Origin: Heterodera schachtii | Taxonomy: Eukaryota > Nematoda > Chromadorea > Rhabditida > Heteroderidae | DNA: 64,000 nt | Direction of reading: 5' to 3' | NCBI GenBank assembly: GCA_023374025.1 | Contig: SIJG01000102.1 | Span: 326,847 to 390,846, forward strand | Shown here: piece by piece, positions 12,203-23,271 of the stretch | Layout of the letters: every line of letters starts with the position of its first letter | Numbering within the stretch: the first letter of the stretch is position 1 | The notes under the pieces: model-generated | Told to the model about the DNA's origin: nothing | The model's input: only the letters and a program-made list of their open reading frames with translations | Databases searched by the model: none | Translations under genes and position numbers: made by a program

Positions 12203-13615
12203 AATTATTTACTGTTGTGGTAGGTGTATCTGCCCAAATCCAGTTCATGTTTACTCGGAAAATGTCTTTTTGGAATTGAATAATTTTCGAAATTTTATCA
12301 TTTTTTTCGAATTTTAAGTTAAGATTCATAACCAAAATTGGCAAATAAAATTATTTCGTCAAAGCTGAAAATTTTTCCATAAATAAAATCCAAATGTGAA
12401 TTAGCTCATTATGCATCGGATTTAAACATGACTTTTTATCTGAATGACTGAATTGCGACAATTACTTGGATTGTGATAAAAAAAATTTGCTATTTATTAA
12501 GACTTTTGTTCGACAGCTTGTGTAATTTATATTTAGCTAAAACGGCAAATATTTTAATGAAGTTTTTTGAAATATATAATTATTAATTAATTTTTTACTG
12601 TTTTGTCAAAGCCTTTTTTGTTGAGCACAGATAAACAAATTTTCTTTTCAATGATAAACATTTATTTAAAAATATTTTCATTTTCATGGGCATAATATAA
12701 TTTAACATCGTCCGCATACAAAAACGCTTTTAATTATTTCGTTTTTTATGACTAGTCTATACGCTTTCTAGGCATTTTTATATTAATATACAACATATAA
12801 CTCGCATAGCATATATTATCATATATTAGAGTCAATTATTTTTTTGAATCAATTATTGATTCATTGCATGCATTTTCTTATTTAAAAATCTCAAAATATT
12901 TCAATATTATTTTTATAAAATTCTAATATCATTTAATTTGTAGCTTTCCAATGACAAACATTTATTTAAAAGAGTTTTTCATTTTCATTATTGCCTTATT
13001 TTTTTATTGAAATTGACGGAATTGACGAACACAATAAGGAAACACGAGAATTCGAGCTAAAACAAGAAGAAATTGATGCTAAATGTGTAAATGATGAACA
13101 AACATTTAAAAATAGTGCACTCATTAAGACAGAATATGACAATTATCAGGCAGCAGAAGACATAAAACCTGAAATATTGCAAAAAATCAAATCAGAATCA
13201 TTTGTAGAAAATGAGCAAAAAATAACGATTCCAAAATCTAAAGAATATCAACTAAATGATGAAGCAAATAAACAGGGAAATGATTCGAGTTCCGACACAA
13301 ATAATACGGTAAAAACTAATTTATTATTAAAGAAATAGTCCAAACCAATTAAAATGGCGGAAATTTACAGAATGTAAAAAGCAGTGAGGAAAGTGATGAT
13401 GAATTGGAAATATTAAATAAATTTAATTTGATGAAAAATACCTTACGAAGAGAAGGAATTTATAAAGAAATGACAAACAATAAATTTGAATGCGAAATTG
13501 CCAAAAAATTAGGTACAAATCGGAGCAATATTTTTAAAATAAAGAGAAAATTTCAACAAATAAGGAAACCAAGAATGGAAGATGAGCCAACAAAATTGGA
13601 ACTGATCAAAAAATT
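12203..13615 (+). repeat. Long inverted repeat P2, right arm
   Basis: Mirror of 10105-11517. It ends at 13615 inside exon 2 of the HTH-repeat gene. To the right the gene continues normally, so this arm is in the original gene context and the left arm is the displaced copy. Confidence 0.95.
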
Positions 13616-14342
13616 TGAACAAATGAAAAAGGAAAAAATTTACGGCAACAAAATTGAAAAGAGTGAAAGAGCAAAAATTGAACGGGAAATTACGCAGGAT
13701 TTGGGCATTAATCGGCATCAAATTTATAAATGGAAGACCGAACTAGGTAAATAAAATTCAAAATTTTATGGGTTAGGCTTTTGCTTATTTTTAAAGGTGC
13801 TAAAAATTTATATTTTCTTTAAAATATGTAAATTTGTTAAAACGTAGTTTAAATTTTTGAAAAGATATAGAATATTATCATACAATTGTTACTAATAGCT
13901 TTTTTATAAATTATTAATTGTCACCCCTTTTAAGCAGGGACAAAGAAATTTTCTAAAAATCAAAGGTTTGAGAAAATAAAACAATTTGAAAAAATGAAGG
14001 AAGAAATTTTTAAAAAATTTAAAATAAGAACAACTGAGAAAATTGAAGCAAAAATTACAAAAAAAATTGGCGTTGGATTGCCCACAATTTATCTGTGGAA
14101 GAGACAGTTTGGCATATCCACTCGTATCATTTTAATATAATAATTTTAATATTAATCTTAATATATTTTTAGCGAAACATAAACATTACACCAAAGCGGA
14201 GAAAATGGAATTTGTAAAAAAGTTTTACAAATTAAAAAGCAAAAACCAAATGATGAGCGACACCAAAATTGCAGACAAATTGGGAGTGGACAGAAACAGT
14301 TTAAGGCTATGGAGGAAGAAGTTTGGGAGTAAACGGAAATAA
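12991..14342 (+). CDS. Modular helix-turn-helix repeat protein, four visible exons
   Basis: Exons: about 12991-13308, 13371-13746, 13938-14123 and 14173-14342. All introns are GT-AG, and phases 0, 1, 1 keep one frame to the TAA. The first part is acidic (about 105 residues). It is followed by about four units of 45-50 residues, each ending in an HTH-like helix pair: KLGTNRSNIFKIKRKF, DLGINRHQIYKWKTELG, KIGVGLPTIYLWKRQFG and KLGVDRNSLRLWRKKFG. Introns tend to fall between units, suggesting growth by exon duplication. The pattern resembles transposase/homeodomain-like HTHs, so DNA binding is inferred. The true start is unclear: an ATG at 12951 opens a hydrophobic signal-peptide-like stretch, but in a frame one base off across a run of seven T. 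TTG at 12991 is not a credible start. The family is recognised only by its repeat pattern. Confidence 0.7.
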
Positions 14343-15594
14343 AGAAAACTGCGAGATTTATGGAAAGAATTTTAGGGCATTTCCTGATCCAACTGACTAA
14401 AAAAAGTGATAAATTTTTTCTAAATTAGCTGTTCCAATATTTAAAAATTCATGTTTTCCATTATAAAAAATATATATATATTTATTAAATTTTATTCTTT
14501 TCATCTTTTCCTCTCTTTTTGAATTTTAAATTCCAAAATTTATTTTGATATTTTCAAATAAAATTTGATTGTAATTTTTACGGATAATAGTCGTATCTAA
14601 TTTTCAAATGGGCCAGGCAAAAACTGAGATTTTTTAAAAAGAAAAAATTAATTGAATGATTTTTCAAGTAAAAAATTAAAAAGCTTTTATAAAAAATTTT
14701 TGTCCTTAAAATGATTAATTTTTTGGTTTTTGGAAAACTTTCAAAATTTTATGGTTTTGGCTCCTGCGGTTTTCAGAAATCTTGTAATAATATTAAACGA
14801 TTTTGAACAAAAATTGGGTTTTTTGGTTTAAGAAGGAAAGAAAATATTAATTGTTTTTTTTTTGTTTTTAGTGGTTGGAAAATTTTCGAATAAAAACCAT
14901 TTTTTAAATATATTTTTTTCTTTTTTTTATTTGAATTTTTTTTTGATTTTTTTTTAAATATCTCTGTTCAATTCATTTGGTATTCTTAATGTGTTGGAGA
15001 AGAGAAAATTAAAAAAAAAAAGTATTTTCACATTTAAACCTGAAAAATCATCACATCTGGCAACTCTTCTTTAAAGGTTTTCAAAAATCAAAATTTTTAA
15101 ATTTCAATCTTTAAAACTTTTTAAAAATTTATTTTGGTGATTTGGTTCAAATGAAAAAATTCATGCAAAAATATAGTTTAAATACTGATCAAAAAGTCAA
15201 TTACTGCTATGTGCTAATAAATACCAGGGCTGTTTCGAATCGAAAAATAAAATGTGAAATACGAAAATAACAAAATTTAAATTAAAAAAGCTTAGGTTTT
15301 TCCCATAACAAAATGCAGTAAATTTTTTTAGCGACGTGGGAGGAGGAACATTTAGAAAAAACGTAACAGGGATGGGCCAAATCGGAAAATTTTTTAAGGT
15401 TTCTCACTTTTGGAAAAAAAACCGATTTTTTGAGCTACATTTTCAAAAAAAAAATTATTTTTTTTTATTTTTCACAAAAATTTTTAAATTCTCAAAAACC
15501 TTTAAATATGTAAAAAAAATGAAAATATTTTCAAAAAATGGCGAAATTGTACGAAAAAGGCCAAAATATTTATAAAAATATGTACATAATAATT
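14343..15594. other. AT-rich intergenic DNA
   Basis: Poly-T and poly-A rich sequence with no supported gene. A short open frame at 15336-15575 is Lys/Phe/Asn-rich and looks like AT-bias noise. Confidence 0.55.
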
Positions 15595-15600
15595 AGAGAT

Positions 15601-16192
15601 AGAGACCGACTAAAAAGGCACCAAAAACCGCGAAAAAGGCACTATAAAAGGCACGAAAAAAATGAAAAAAAGGCATGAAAAGGCACGAAAATCCCGAAAG
15701 GTATGAAAAAAGGCATTTAAATTTTTTTATTAAGGATTTTTAGGGAGCAAAACACGTAAAACTTAACCAAATAACTTAATTTTGGTCATTTAAATGATTA
15801 TTAAATGTTTTATAATGTTTTTCGAATAAGAAAATTTTTAAACCTAAAATTTTTTATCAAGAAAAAAAATGAAATTTTGGCGATCAATTTTTGAGAAAAT
15901 TTTTCAATTCTTAGCGGTGCATTTTCTGAAACTTTTTCAACGCATTTCTTATGGTGTATTTTCCCGATTTTATTGCATTTTAATGGAATTTTTCGGGAAA
16001 AAAGCCAAAAAAGGCACCAAAACGGCAAAATGGCAAAAAAGGCATTTAAGGCACGAAAATCACAAAAAGGAAAAAAAAAGGCATAATAAAAGTCAACGTA
16101 GAAGCCTCAAACCAAGTGGAAAATGCGTTTTTTATGCTTAATATATTGAAACTAGTGCGCAGAAAAAAAGGCATATGCCTCAAAAGTCGGTC
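15601..16192. mobile_element. hAT-type MITE copy, orientation 1
   Basis: Bounded by TAGAGACCGAC and its complement GTCGGTCTCTA. The interior consists of many AAAAAGGCACGAAAA-type units. It is the same family, in opposite orientation, as the element at 19580-20187. Eight-base flanks are not convincingly duplicated here, so the insertion may be old. Open frames inside it (for example 15869-16141) are repeat noise. Confidence 0.75.
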
Positions 16193-16224
16193 TCTAATAA
16201 TAATATGTAGAAAAGTGTTTTCGT

Positions 16225-16655
16225 ACCGGAACCCGTCAGTTCGGCCCTCACTGTTCGGCCCTCACGATTCGGCCCCCACAGTTCGGCCCCAGCGTGTTTT
16301 TCCACGATAGCTTTTTCATTTGTTATCCAAATCCATTAATCTCGATATCATTCGAAAGCTCTTAACATGCTCTATTTGCCTTACCAAAAAGCGAAAGTTT
16401 TTCAAGCCTGGAAAAAATTTTATTGAGAAAAAACTTGAAAATTTCGACTTTTTCGCAATTTTGATTGTCTAATCGCAAAGAAACACATTAAGCTTTCGAA
16501 TGATACCAACAATATTGTATTTGGATGCCAAAGAAAAAAGTTGTAGATAGTTATAGTGGAAAAAAATGCTAGGGCCGAACCGTGGGGGCCGTACCGTGGG
16601 GGCCGAACCGTGGGGGCCGAACCGTGAGGGCCGAACTGACAGACCGTTTCGTACT
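16225..16655. mobile_element. Foldback element with TTCGGCCC subterminal arrays
   Basis: The left end has repeated GTTCGGCCCTCAC-like units (about 16240-16295) and the right end has the complement (GGGCCGAACCGTGGGG units, about 16572-16640). The ends therefore form a long imperfect hairpin. The interior includes a motif with ATTCGAAAGCT, in both orientations (about 16345 and 16500), that recurs widely in this window. A diverged piece of the same family lies at about 29050-29190. Confidence 0.75.
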
Positions 16656-17214
16656 GGACTTGACGAGTATCGAAGCGATTACTTTTCGCGTTAATTTTGT
16701 GTTTAATTATATTGCTTCGACCAATAAAGTATTTCCATTGACTTTGGCACAATTCGACACAACATTTGGATTACGAATTCTCCTCGCCATTTCTTCGACT
16801 TCGATTCCCTACTTTTGCATTCCCGATATTTCCCATACTTGTATTCCGACAAATCCCAAAATCAACAAATAAGTCGGAATTTCCCCGGTTAGACCCCCAT
16901 TTTGCATTACGTTTTTCCCACTAATTAGAACTGAATCCGGAAACAAATTTCTTTTTACATAAAAAAGGAAGCCCTGATAATTGTGGTTTGGTTTTGGAGA
17001 GGGGCGGGCAAATTCTTCAAAAGCAGTGAATTTTGAAACTTTATTAAATTATAAATTAGAAAACAACCGTTATAAATTATTATACAAAATTACTCAATAT
17101 GCATTAATCTTATTTTAATTTAATTTTATTTATTTAATCCCGATTTAATCTACACAGATAGAGTAAGTGGATCACGCACTCTTTTTTGTGGACTTTTTCT
17201 TTTTTGCATAAATA

Positions 17215-17346
17215 AATAACTTTCAAGGAGGTCACCATTTCGCCCGTCGTAGTTCATACCCTTTTCTCATGGGTCCTCCCTTTTCGCAATTTATAATATT
17301 TTCATTAGGCATTTCTCCGTGCTACCACTACTTCTTTTGCTTTCTA
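17215..17346 (+). pseudogene. F-box family remnant: exon 3 end, intron and exon 4 start
   Basis: The sequence TTTCAAGGAG|GT at about 17218 and TTAG|GCATTTCTCCGTGC at about 17306-17325 match the exon 3 donor and exon 4 acceptor of the gene at 17834-20737. Here they are separated by only about 80 bases. The downstream frame stops quickly. It is a leftover of another family copy and may show the size of intron 3 before MITEs entered it. Confidence 0.6.
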
Positions 17347-18045
17347 AATTATTAACTTTTTATTGTTTGCGTCAACAAAATTCAAATCATTTTCAAAAAA
17401 GAAATTAAATTAGGCTAAAATTCATAGTTTTTTTTTATTGAGTTTGGCTTAACGAATTATAGGATATTTTATTGGAAAAATTGTGTTGTTTTGCATGCCT
17501 ATGTCGACGTTAGCTTGCTTAGGCTCGGCTTAAACCTAAGCCTAGGAAAATGCTAGCGTTTAAACAAAGTTGAAAACAAAATAAGCAACAGTTGCTTAAT
17601 TAATCATAATCAGGATCACTTTTTTGGCAATTGTCTAAAATCCGAAAATTTGTTTGTTTCATAAGTCTCGATTGGATTTAACCTCTAGATTTTTCAATAT
17701 TCAGTTACCTAATTATTTGACACTTTTGTCTCTGGTTCTATTCAAATTTTGTGCTTACCTAATTTCATTTAAAAAGCCCTTTAAAATTAAAATTTTTTTT
17801 AAATATTTGCAGGCGAAAATTAATTAATTTTAAATGGGACAAGAATTATCCACCGCCGTCATTTCTTCAGCCATTAGTGAAAATCAGCAGCACCAGCAGC
17901 AACCGTTGTGTTCATTTGTGAAAACATCTTTTGGAAGGCGACGGCATTGGTAAAAATTTGTCCATAATAATCGAAATTTCATTCCCTTTTTAAATTATCA
18001 CATTTGTGATGTGATTATGAAAAGAAATCAATTAATAAAATCAAA

Positions 18046-18314
18046 GGTATAGTACCGATGGTAGCCCCCCATTTTCGAAAAACAAAATTTTTGATTTTTT
18101 TTTCGGAAAAGATTATATTAGGGGTTTTAAGGGTCGGAGAATCCGAATCTTTCGACTTTTTGCTCGAATCCGGGTTCGGGGTTCGACATAGGTCAAAATT
18201 ACTGTCAGATTCGGATTCTCCGACCCTCAAAACCCTTAATAAATATTCACTCGAAAAAAATTTTCAAAATTTTGTTTTTCGAAAAAGGGGGCTACTACCA
18301 TCGGTACTATTACC
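18046..18314. mobile_element. Palindromic MITE in intron 1 of F-box gene A
   Basis: Left end GGTATAGTACCGATGGTAGC and right end GCTACTACCATCGGTACTAT form inverted repeats. The interior has paired TAGGGGTTTTAAGGGTCGG and GATTCTCCGACCCTCAAAAC segments. It is related to the long inverted-repeat element at 59774-60597 and to a fragment at about 24115-24300. Confidence 0.75.
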
Positions 18315-19579
18315 AAATCAAATTGCGAATTTTTTATTTCCAAGGTTATTTTTTTACAATTTCAGTTGGATTTGCAGCGATGTTTTGTTGGACATTTTCT
18401 TTTATTTTGACCATGCTCAACTCGGTCTAAAATTGGCACTGATTTCGCCACGTTTCGATGTTTTAGTGGACACGCATTTCAATGGCAAAAACGAATAGAA
18501 AATTTGGAGACCAATCGCAATTCACAATATGGGAACACAAACAAAAATAGAAAAGTTTGGCGTCTGTTCCAAATTTGTGCAATTTTCAATTCCGCAGCGT
18601 CCGCTGCACAATAAAATCCGCTTTGAACTTCTTGAAATTGAGTAAGTTCAAAATATTATTGACCAATGCTCCCATTTAGAGAATGGCAAATTAATTTTTT
18701 CTTTTTAAACATATTTTTTTAATATCAACAATTAATTTTAAAATTTAAGTAAATGTAAATCTATTTTGGCGCTTAAATTATTTGTGGAGAGGGATAACGC
18801 AAAAATGAGAGAGTGCTAAAATTCTGGACTGGTCATATTACTTTAAATTTTTTTTAAATATTAATATATAGTTTGATGGTATAATTTATGTTGATGATAA
18901 TAATTATCAAGCGCAATGCGTTGGTTCTCTACAAAATTCTAATAAACTGTTGATTGTTGATTTGCCTTTCTCGGTTCCCATTTCAATTAAAATTTCCAAA
19001 ATTTCATGCAACGCGGCGCCTATAGGGATTGGCACCTTCGGACACTCTCACAAATATGCAAAAATGCCAAATTTTGATCTTGCAGCATTGATATTAACGT
19101 ATATAAAGCATTCCTTTTACAGGTGCATTGACCAAAAAGTCGTCGAATTTCTCCGTTCCAATCAACAAATTTTTGATGGAAAAGGCACCGAATTAAGTTT
19201 GAAAATTTATTCCCCACAAAATGCCAATGTCACTCCGATTTGGAGTGTTTTTGTTCGTGAAATTTGGCCCATTTTTGCGACAAACATTCGCCACTTCGTC
19301 TTTCCTAATAGTGATCATCTCAGCAAATTGCTTTGCCTCACTTCGCCAACAATTCTCACTGAACTCAATCAGTTGAATTCAATCCAAACTGTTGATCTGT
19401 TCCCGGACGTGCCAGGTGATGATGATGGGCCAAATGCAGCTTATTGTGCTCGGAAAGCGTTGTCCAAATGGTTGCACACTCCGAGAAAAGACGGGAAGCC
19501 GAAGCGATTGAGTTGCATTATTTATTTCACATCACAAATTCAGAACAGGATCAACAATTTCAAGGAGGTCAGTCATCAC

Positions 19580-20187
19580 TAGAGACCGACTTTTGTGGCA
19601 TATGCCTTTTTTTTCTGCGCACTAGTTCCGATATATTGAGCATAAATAACACATTTTCCACTTGGTTTGAGGCTTCTACGTTGACTTTTATTGTGCCTTT
19701 TTTTGCCTTTTTCGGGATTTTCATGCCTTAAATGCCTTTTTGGCATTTTGCCGTTTTGGTGCCTTTTTTGGAGTTTTTTTTCCGAAAAATTCCATTAAAA
19801 ATGCAATAAAATCAGGAAAATACACCCCTAAGAAATGAGCTGAAAATTTTTCAGAAAATACACCCCTAAGAATTTAAAAATTTTCCTAAAAATTGATCGC
19901 CAAAATTTCATTTTGTTTTTCTTGATAAAAATTTTAGGTTTAAAAATTTTCCTTCTTCGAAAAACATTATAAAGTATTTAATTATCATTTAAATGACCAA
20001 AATTTAGTTATTTGGTTAAGTTTTACGTGTTTTGCTCCCTAAAAATCCTTAATAAAAAAATTTTTAAATGCCTTTTTTCATACCTTTTCCGGGATTTTTG
20101 TGCCTTTTCATGCCTTTTTTTCAATTTTTTCGTGCCTTTTATTGTGCCTTTTTCGCGATTTTTGATGCCTTTTTAGTCGGTCTCTAG
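19580..20187. mobile_element. hAT-type MITE in intron 3 of F-box gene A
   Basis: Ends TAGAGACCGAC / GTCGGTCTCTA are flanked on both sides by GTCATCAC, an 8-bp target duplication as expected for hAT transposons. The interior is made of TGCCTTTTTCG-like units, complementary to those in the copy at 15601-16192. A further partial copy lies at about 30025-30370. It sits entirely within an intron and does not touch the splice sites. Confidence 0.85.
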
Positions 20188-20265
20188 TCATCACTCATTA
20201 TATTATTTCATATAATTCTTTCTTTTCATGAAAGTCAGAGAAATATTTTAAAAATTCATTTAATT

Positions 20266-20445
20266 TAGGGTTTGTCGGGACCGGGAATTTAGAGCTAAAC
20301 CGGGACCGGGACTTTTCGCGTTGAAAAACCGGGACTTTTTGGCTGGGAAAACCGGGAAAAAATCGGAGAATTTCCCGATCCCGGTCAAAACCGGAACCTA
20401 GGTACTCAGTTGTCCGTGTTTTGGTCCCAGTCCCGACCAACCCTA
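20266..20445. mobile_element. Short hAT-type MITE with GGGACCGGGA subterminal repeats
   Basis: Ends TAGGGTTTGTCGGGAC and (complement) TAGGGTTGGTCGGGAC. Flanks ATTTAATT and ATTTAAAT match at seven of eight bases. The interior carries CGGGACCGGGA and AACCGGGA repeats. It lies in the same intron as the element at 19580-20187, just before the exon 4 acceptor. Confidence 0.75.
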
Positions 20446-20844
20446 ATTTAAATCTTACGGTGTTTAGGCATTTCTCCGTGCCAAAAATGCTGTCAGTTAC
20501 AAAATTCATTTTACTGTTTATGTGCTCCGAACGCCAATTGAGCCATTTGAATTGGTGAATGAACAAACACAAGAAAAGATGACATTGGAGAAAAAACGAA
20601 AAAATGACACTTATGCTGATTATTTGTTGAAGCGATGCTCAATTGGACAAATGGTTCATTCGGAAGACGAAATGTTGGCGGACAATTTGAACAAAGTTAT
20701 GTTTTTTTTGAACGCTGACACCAATTGCCTTGGGTAAATGATTTTATTGAATTTGCGTCTCCAATTTTTTGAGGGTTTTTGTGGGTGGGGGGGGGGGGGG
20801 AGGGAAATACGGTCTAATCGACTTTTTTAAGTCCAAAGGTATTT

Positions 20845-20972
20845 TATAAGTCCAATCAATTGACAATATCTGCTTTTTATACAATAACTTTGTTTGTATT
20901 CGATTTAATTTGATCAAACATGAACAAGTTATTGTAAAAAACCAGATATTGTTAATTGATTGGACTTAAACA
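20845..20972. repeat. Small inverted-repeat element
   Basis: AAGTCCAATCAATTGACAAT followed by TATCTG...AATAACTTTG is mirrored about 35 bases later by AAGTTATTGTAAAA...CAGATATTG and TTAATTGATTGGACTT. Related fragments lie at about 25718-25775 and about 60600-60625. Confidence 0.75.
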
Positions 20973-21556
20973 TTTTTTTTTTTGAGTGTTATCGCCGTTC
21001 TATAAAATGCAACTTGTCAAATTCCATTTAATCTTTTTCAGCATCGATGTGCCCAATCTTTTTAAAGCGACGGTCAATTGGCCGTTCAATCTGCTCAAGG
21101 CACGGATGTTGCCAAAATGAAAGCGGAAGACAAAATGACGGAGATTGTTGTGACTTTTTTCGTTTTGCAATGTTCCCAATTTTAAATTGATTATAACAAT
21201 TGCAGAAAAAATAAAATAAATCGATCTTTTTCGGAAGAAACGTCCTAAATTTTTCATTTACACTTAAAAACTTTTTCTTTGCTAATAAATTTATGAATCA
21301 AAAAATTAAAAGGTAAAATCTTTCGCGTATACAACCTTTAAGTTCTGGAAATATTCATGCTATTGTGTATAACTTTGGGCCAATTGCTGTAAATTTACTG
21401 GTTTTTAGCGCAGTAAATTTGAACATTAATTTAAACTTTTAATTATTTTCATTTTGTAATTTAAAACCGCTTCTTCTTCTGCTACTTCGAAGACAATGGC
21501 CAAATTAAATGAAATTTAAATTAGTTTAAATAAAATCAATTTTTTTTTTTTTGCTC

Positions 21557-21712
21557 ACCCAATCCAAACTTTGACATTGTAAAGCACAAAGTCGAGCTCA
21601 AAGCATCCTAATTTTCGTTTTCTCAATTTATCGCCACCATCTCCCCATTTCGGCATCGTTTCATCATCCATCGCTTTGTCCCATTCAACTTCGCTTTGTC
21701 TGCTCATCAATG
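21557..21712 (-). CDS. Possible small exon, unknown product
   Basis: The minus strand reads an open frame starting MTLMSRQSEVEWDK and continuing through MPKWGDGGDKLRKRK to LDFVLYNVKVWIG, about 52 codons. It ends at a strong donor-like GG|GTGAGC (about 21557). Composition is protein-like and not AT-biased. I found no following exon that joins convincingly in 20980-21550, and I do not recognise the sequence. Confidence 0.35.
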
Positions 21713-22640
21713 TCATCAGATTTCGTTAGTTCGTTCGTTCAGCAATTCAAATAGCACAAATAATTGCTTTCTTTACCCCGAAAAAATGCTTTTTGAATTT
21801 TACTATTTTTCAATTGGGACCGCAATTAATTCTGCACCTTTGCCCTATTTTGGTAAAATTGAAGAATACTGTAAAGTTTGATTTTGTTATATTTTGATAT
21901 TTTTGTCCAAAATGCCGAATTTATCGTACAATTCTTGAAGTAATTATACTTTTTAAATAACAAAGTAAAAAAGCCGAAAAATACTTTGAACAAATCTACG
22001 AATTGTCTTTTTTTTGTTGGTATCCCCTCCAAGACCCACCGCATCATAATTTCCCAAATTTCACGAAGCAAAAATCATCCGGCAAAAAAAGTGTTATTTA
22101 AAGCAAAAAAAAAAAAATTTGGAAAAAATACGGCAGAAAAAATTGTTTTTAATGTTTATTAGCAGGTCTCACCAAAACTAAGGTTACACGGGTTCGGGTG
22201 TTTGTGCAAAAACAGGGTCCGGGTATTGCCGGTTGAAGCTTTTCAACCGGGTCTGGAAAAATTTTCATATTTTCCAAAAAAGTAAAAATAAATATTTCAC
22301 CAAGATTTTACAATTATAATTATGTATAATTTAAAAAAATTCAAAATTAAATTTCCATTTTTTTTTGGATGAAATGGAAAACTATAGTTAAATTGTAAAG
22401 ATGGATATTATAATTTTAAATTTATTTAAGATAGAATATGCATAAGCAATTGAAATCAATTGAAACAAACGATTAGTGACGCTTATATGTACGTAAGTTT
22501 TATTTCTTTAACGTAAATAAGTATATGTTAGTTAATCAATTCTATCATTATATACATTTCAATTGCATTTAATTTTCATTTCCATTTTTATTTAATTTTT
22601 CTTTCTTATTATTCCATAAAAAATCGTCGGCTGACAAAAA

Positions 22641-23271
22641 TGATTTTATTCGTTCTTGTTTTCATATTGGTATTAAACAGTAAGTCGAAAACTATTTATC
22701 ACGGTTTTTCGTGGCTGTGTCATTGATTTTTAAGATTCATAACATTTGATCAATTTTCTTAGAGTAAATTTTTCATAGTTAATCTGACTGCCACTTTTAG
22801 GCACAAAAACTCTCTAATAGGCACCAAAACAGGCAAATTCTTATGAACGCTTTTAGATAGGAAAAAACCATCAAAAAAGTTAATTTTGGTTATTTTTCTA
22901 TTTTAAAAAAAGTTATCAATTTTTCGAATAAGAAAATTTTAACCATAATTTTTATGAAGAAAAAATTTTAATTTTTCATTTTCACACGCTATTGACGGAT
23001 TAAAATGCTCGGGCCTGATTTTGTCAAATTTAAAAATAAGCACTCATAAGTTTCAGGCATTCATTTGACTTACGCGGACAAACTTGACCCAAACAAGTGC
23101 GTTTCTGCTGTTAAAAAATATTGTGATGAATGTATTAGCATATGCAAAGAACGGGTTGAAGAAGTAAAGCATAAGAAAAATGAAAAGTGCGAAGAAGGAA
23201 AAGCCGTTGAATTGATGAAAAACGTAAATTGTATCTGCAAATCGCAATTTTTACATGAAATGCAATTTTAA
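22641..23271 (+). CDS. Secreted small cysteine-rich peptide, two exons
   Basis: Exon 1 begins ATG at 22641 and encodes a hydrophobic signal peptide (MILFVLVFILVLN). The donor is A|GTAAGT at about 22681 and the acceptor TTTCAG at about 23056. Exon 2 runs to TAA at 23271. The mature part is about 65 residues, charged, with seven Cys. The core has CDECISIC and a terminal CIC, that is CxxC-x3-C, then one Cys, then CxC. This is close to the cysteine-stabilised alpha-beta (CS-alpha-beta) pattern of defensin-like peptides, with one extra Cys. Export is supported by the signal peptide; a defensin-like fold is inference. It stands alone between F-box copies and could be an effector or an antimicrobial peptide. 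The intron carries a short fragment of the GGCAC-type MITE family. Confidence 0.7.

Larger units (their letters stand above)
17834..20737 (+). pseudogene. F-box-like family gene A, one in-frame stop
   Basis: Exons: 17834-17949, 18366-18641, 19123-19567 and 20468-20737, with GT-AG introns of phases 2, 2, 0. Exon 1 starts MGQELSTAVISSAIS and ends GRRRH. Exon 2 holds the F-box-like block [20 protein letters not shown] and [18 protein letters not shown]. Exon 3 has CIDQKVVEFLRSNQQ, EIWPIF and WLHTPRKDG. Exon 4 has PIEPFELVNE and LLKRCSIGQM. In the known family the F-box would recruit an SCF ubiquitin ligase; the target is unknown. A TAG right after HFNGKNE in exon 2 (about 18497), where the paralogue at 26868 has Leu, would truncate it. 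Otherwise the frame is intact, so the stop may be recent or a base error. GTAAATG at 20734 and an acceptor at 21041 could add a fifth exon (21042-21120). Introns 1 and 3 hold MITEs. The Gly after Met fits an N-myristoylation context, an inference only. Confidence 0.75.
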
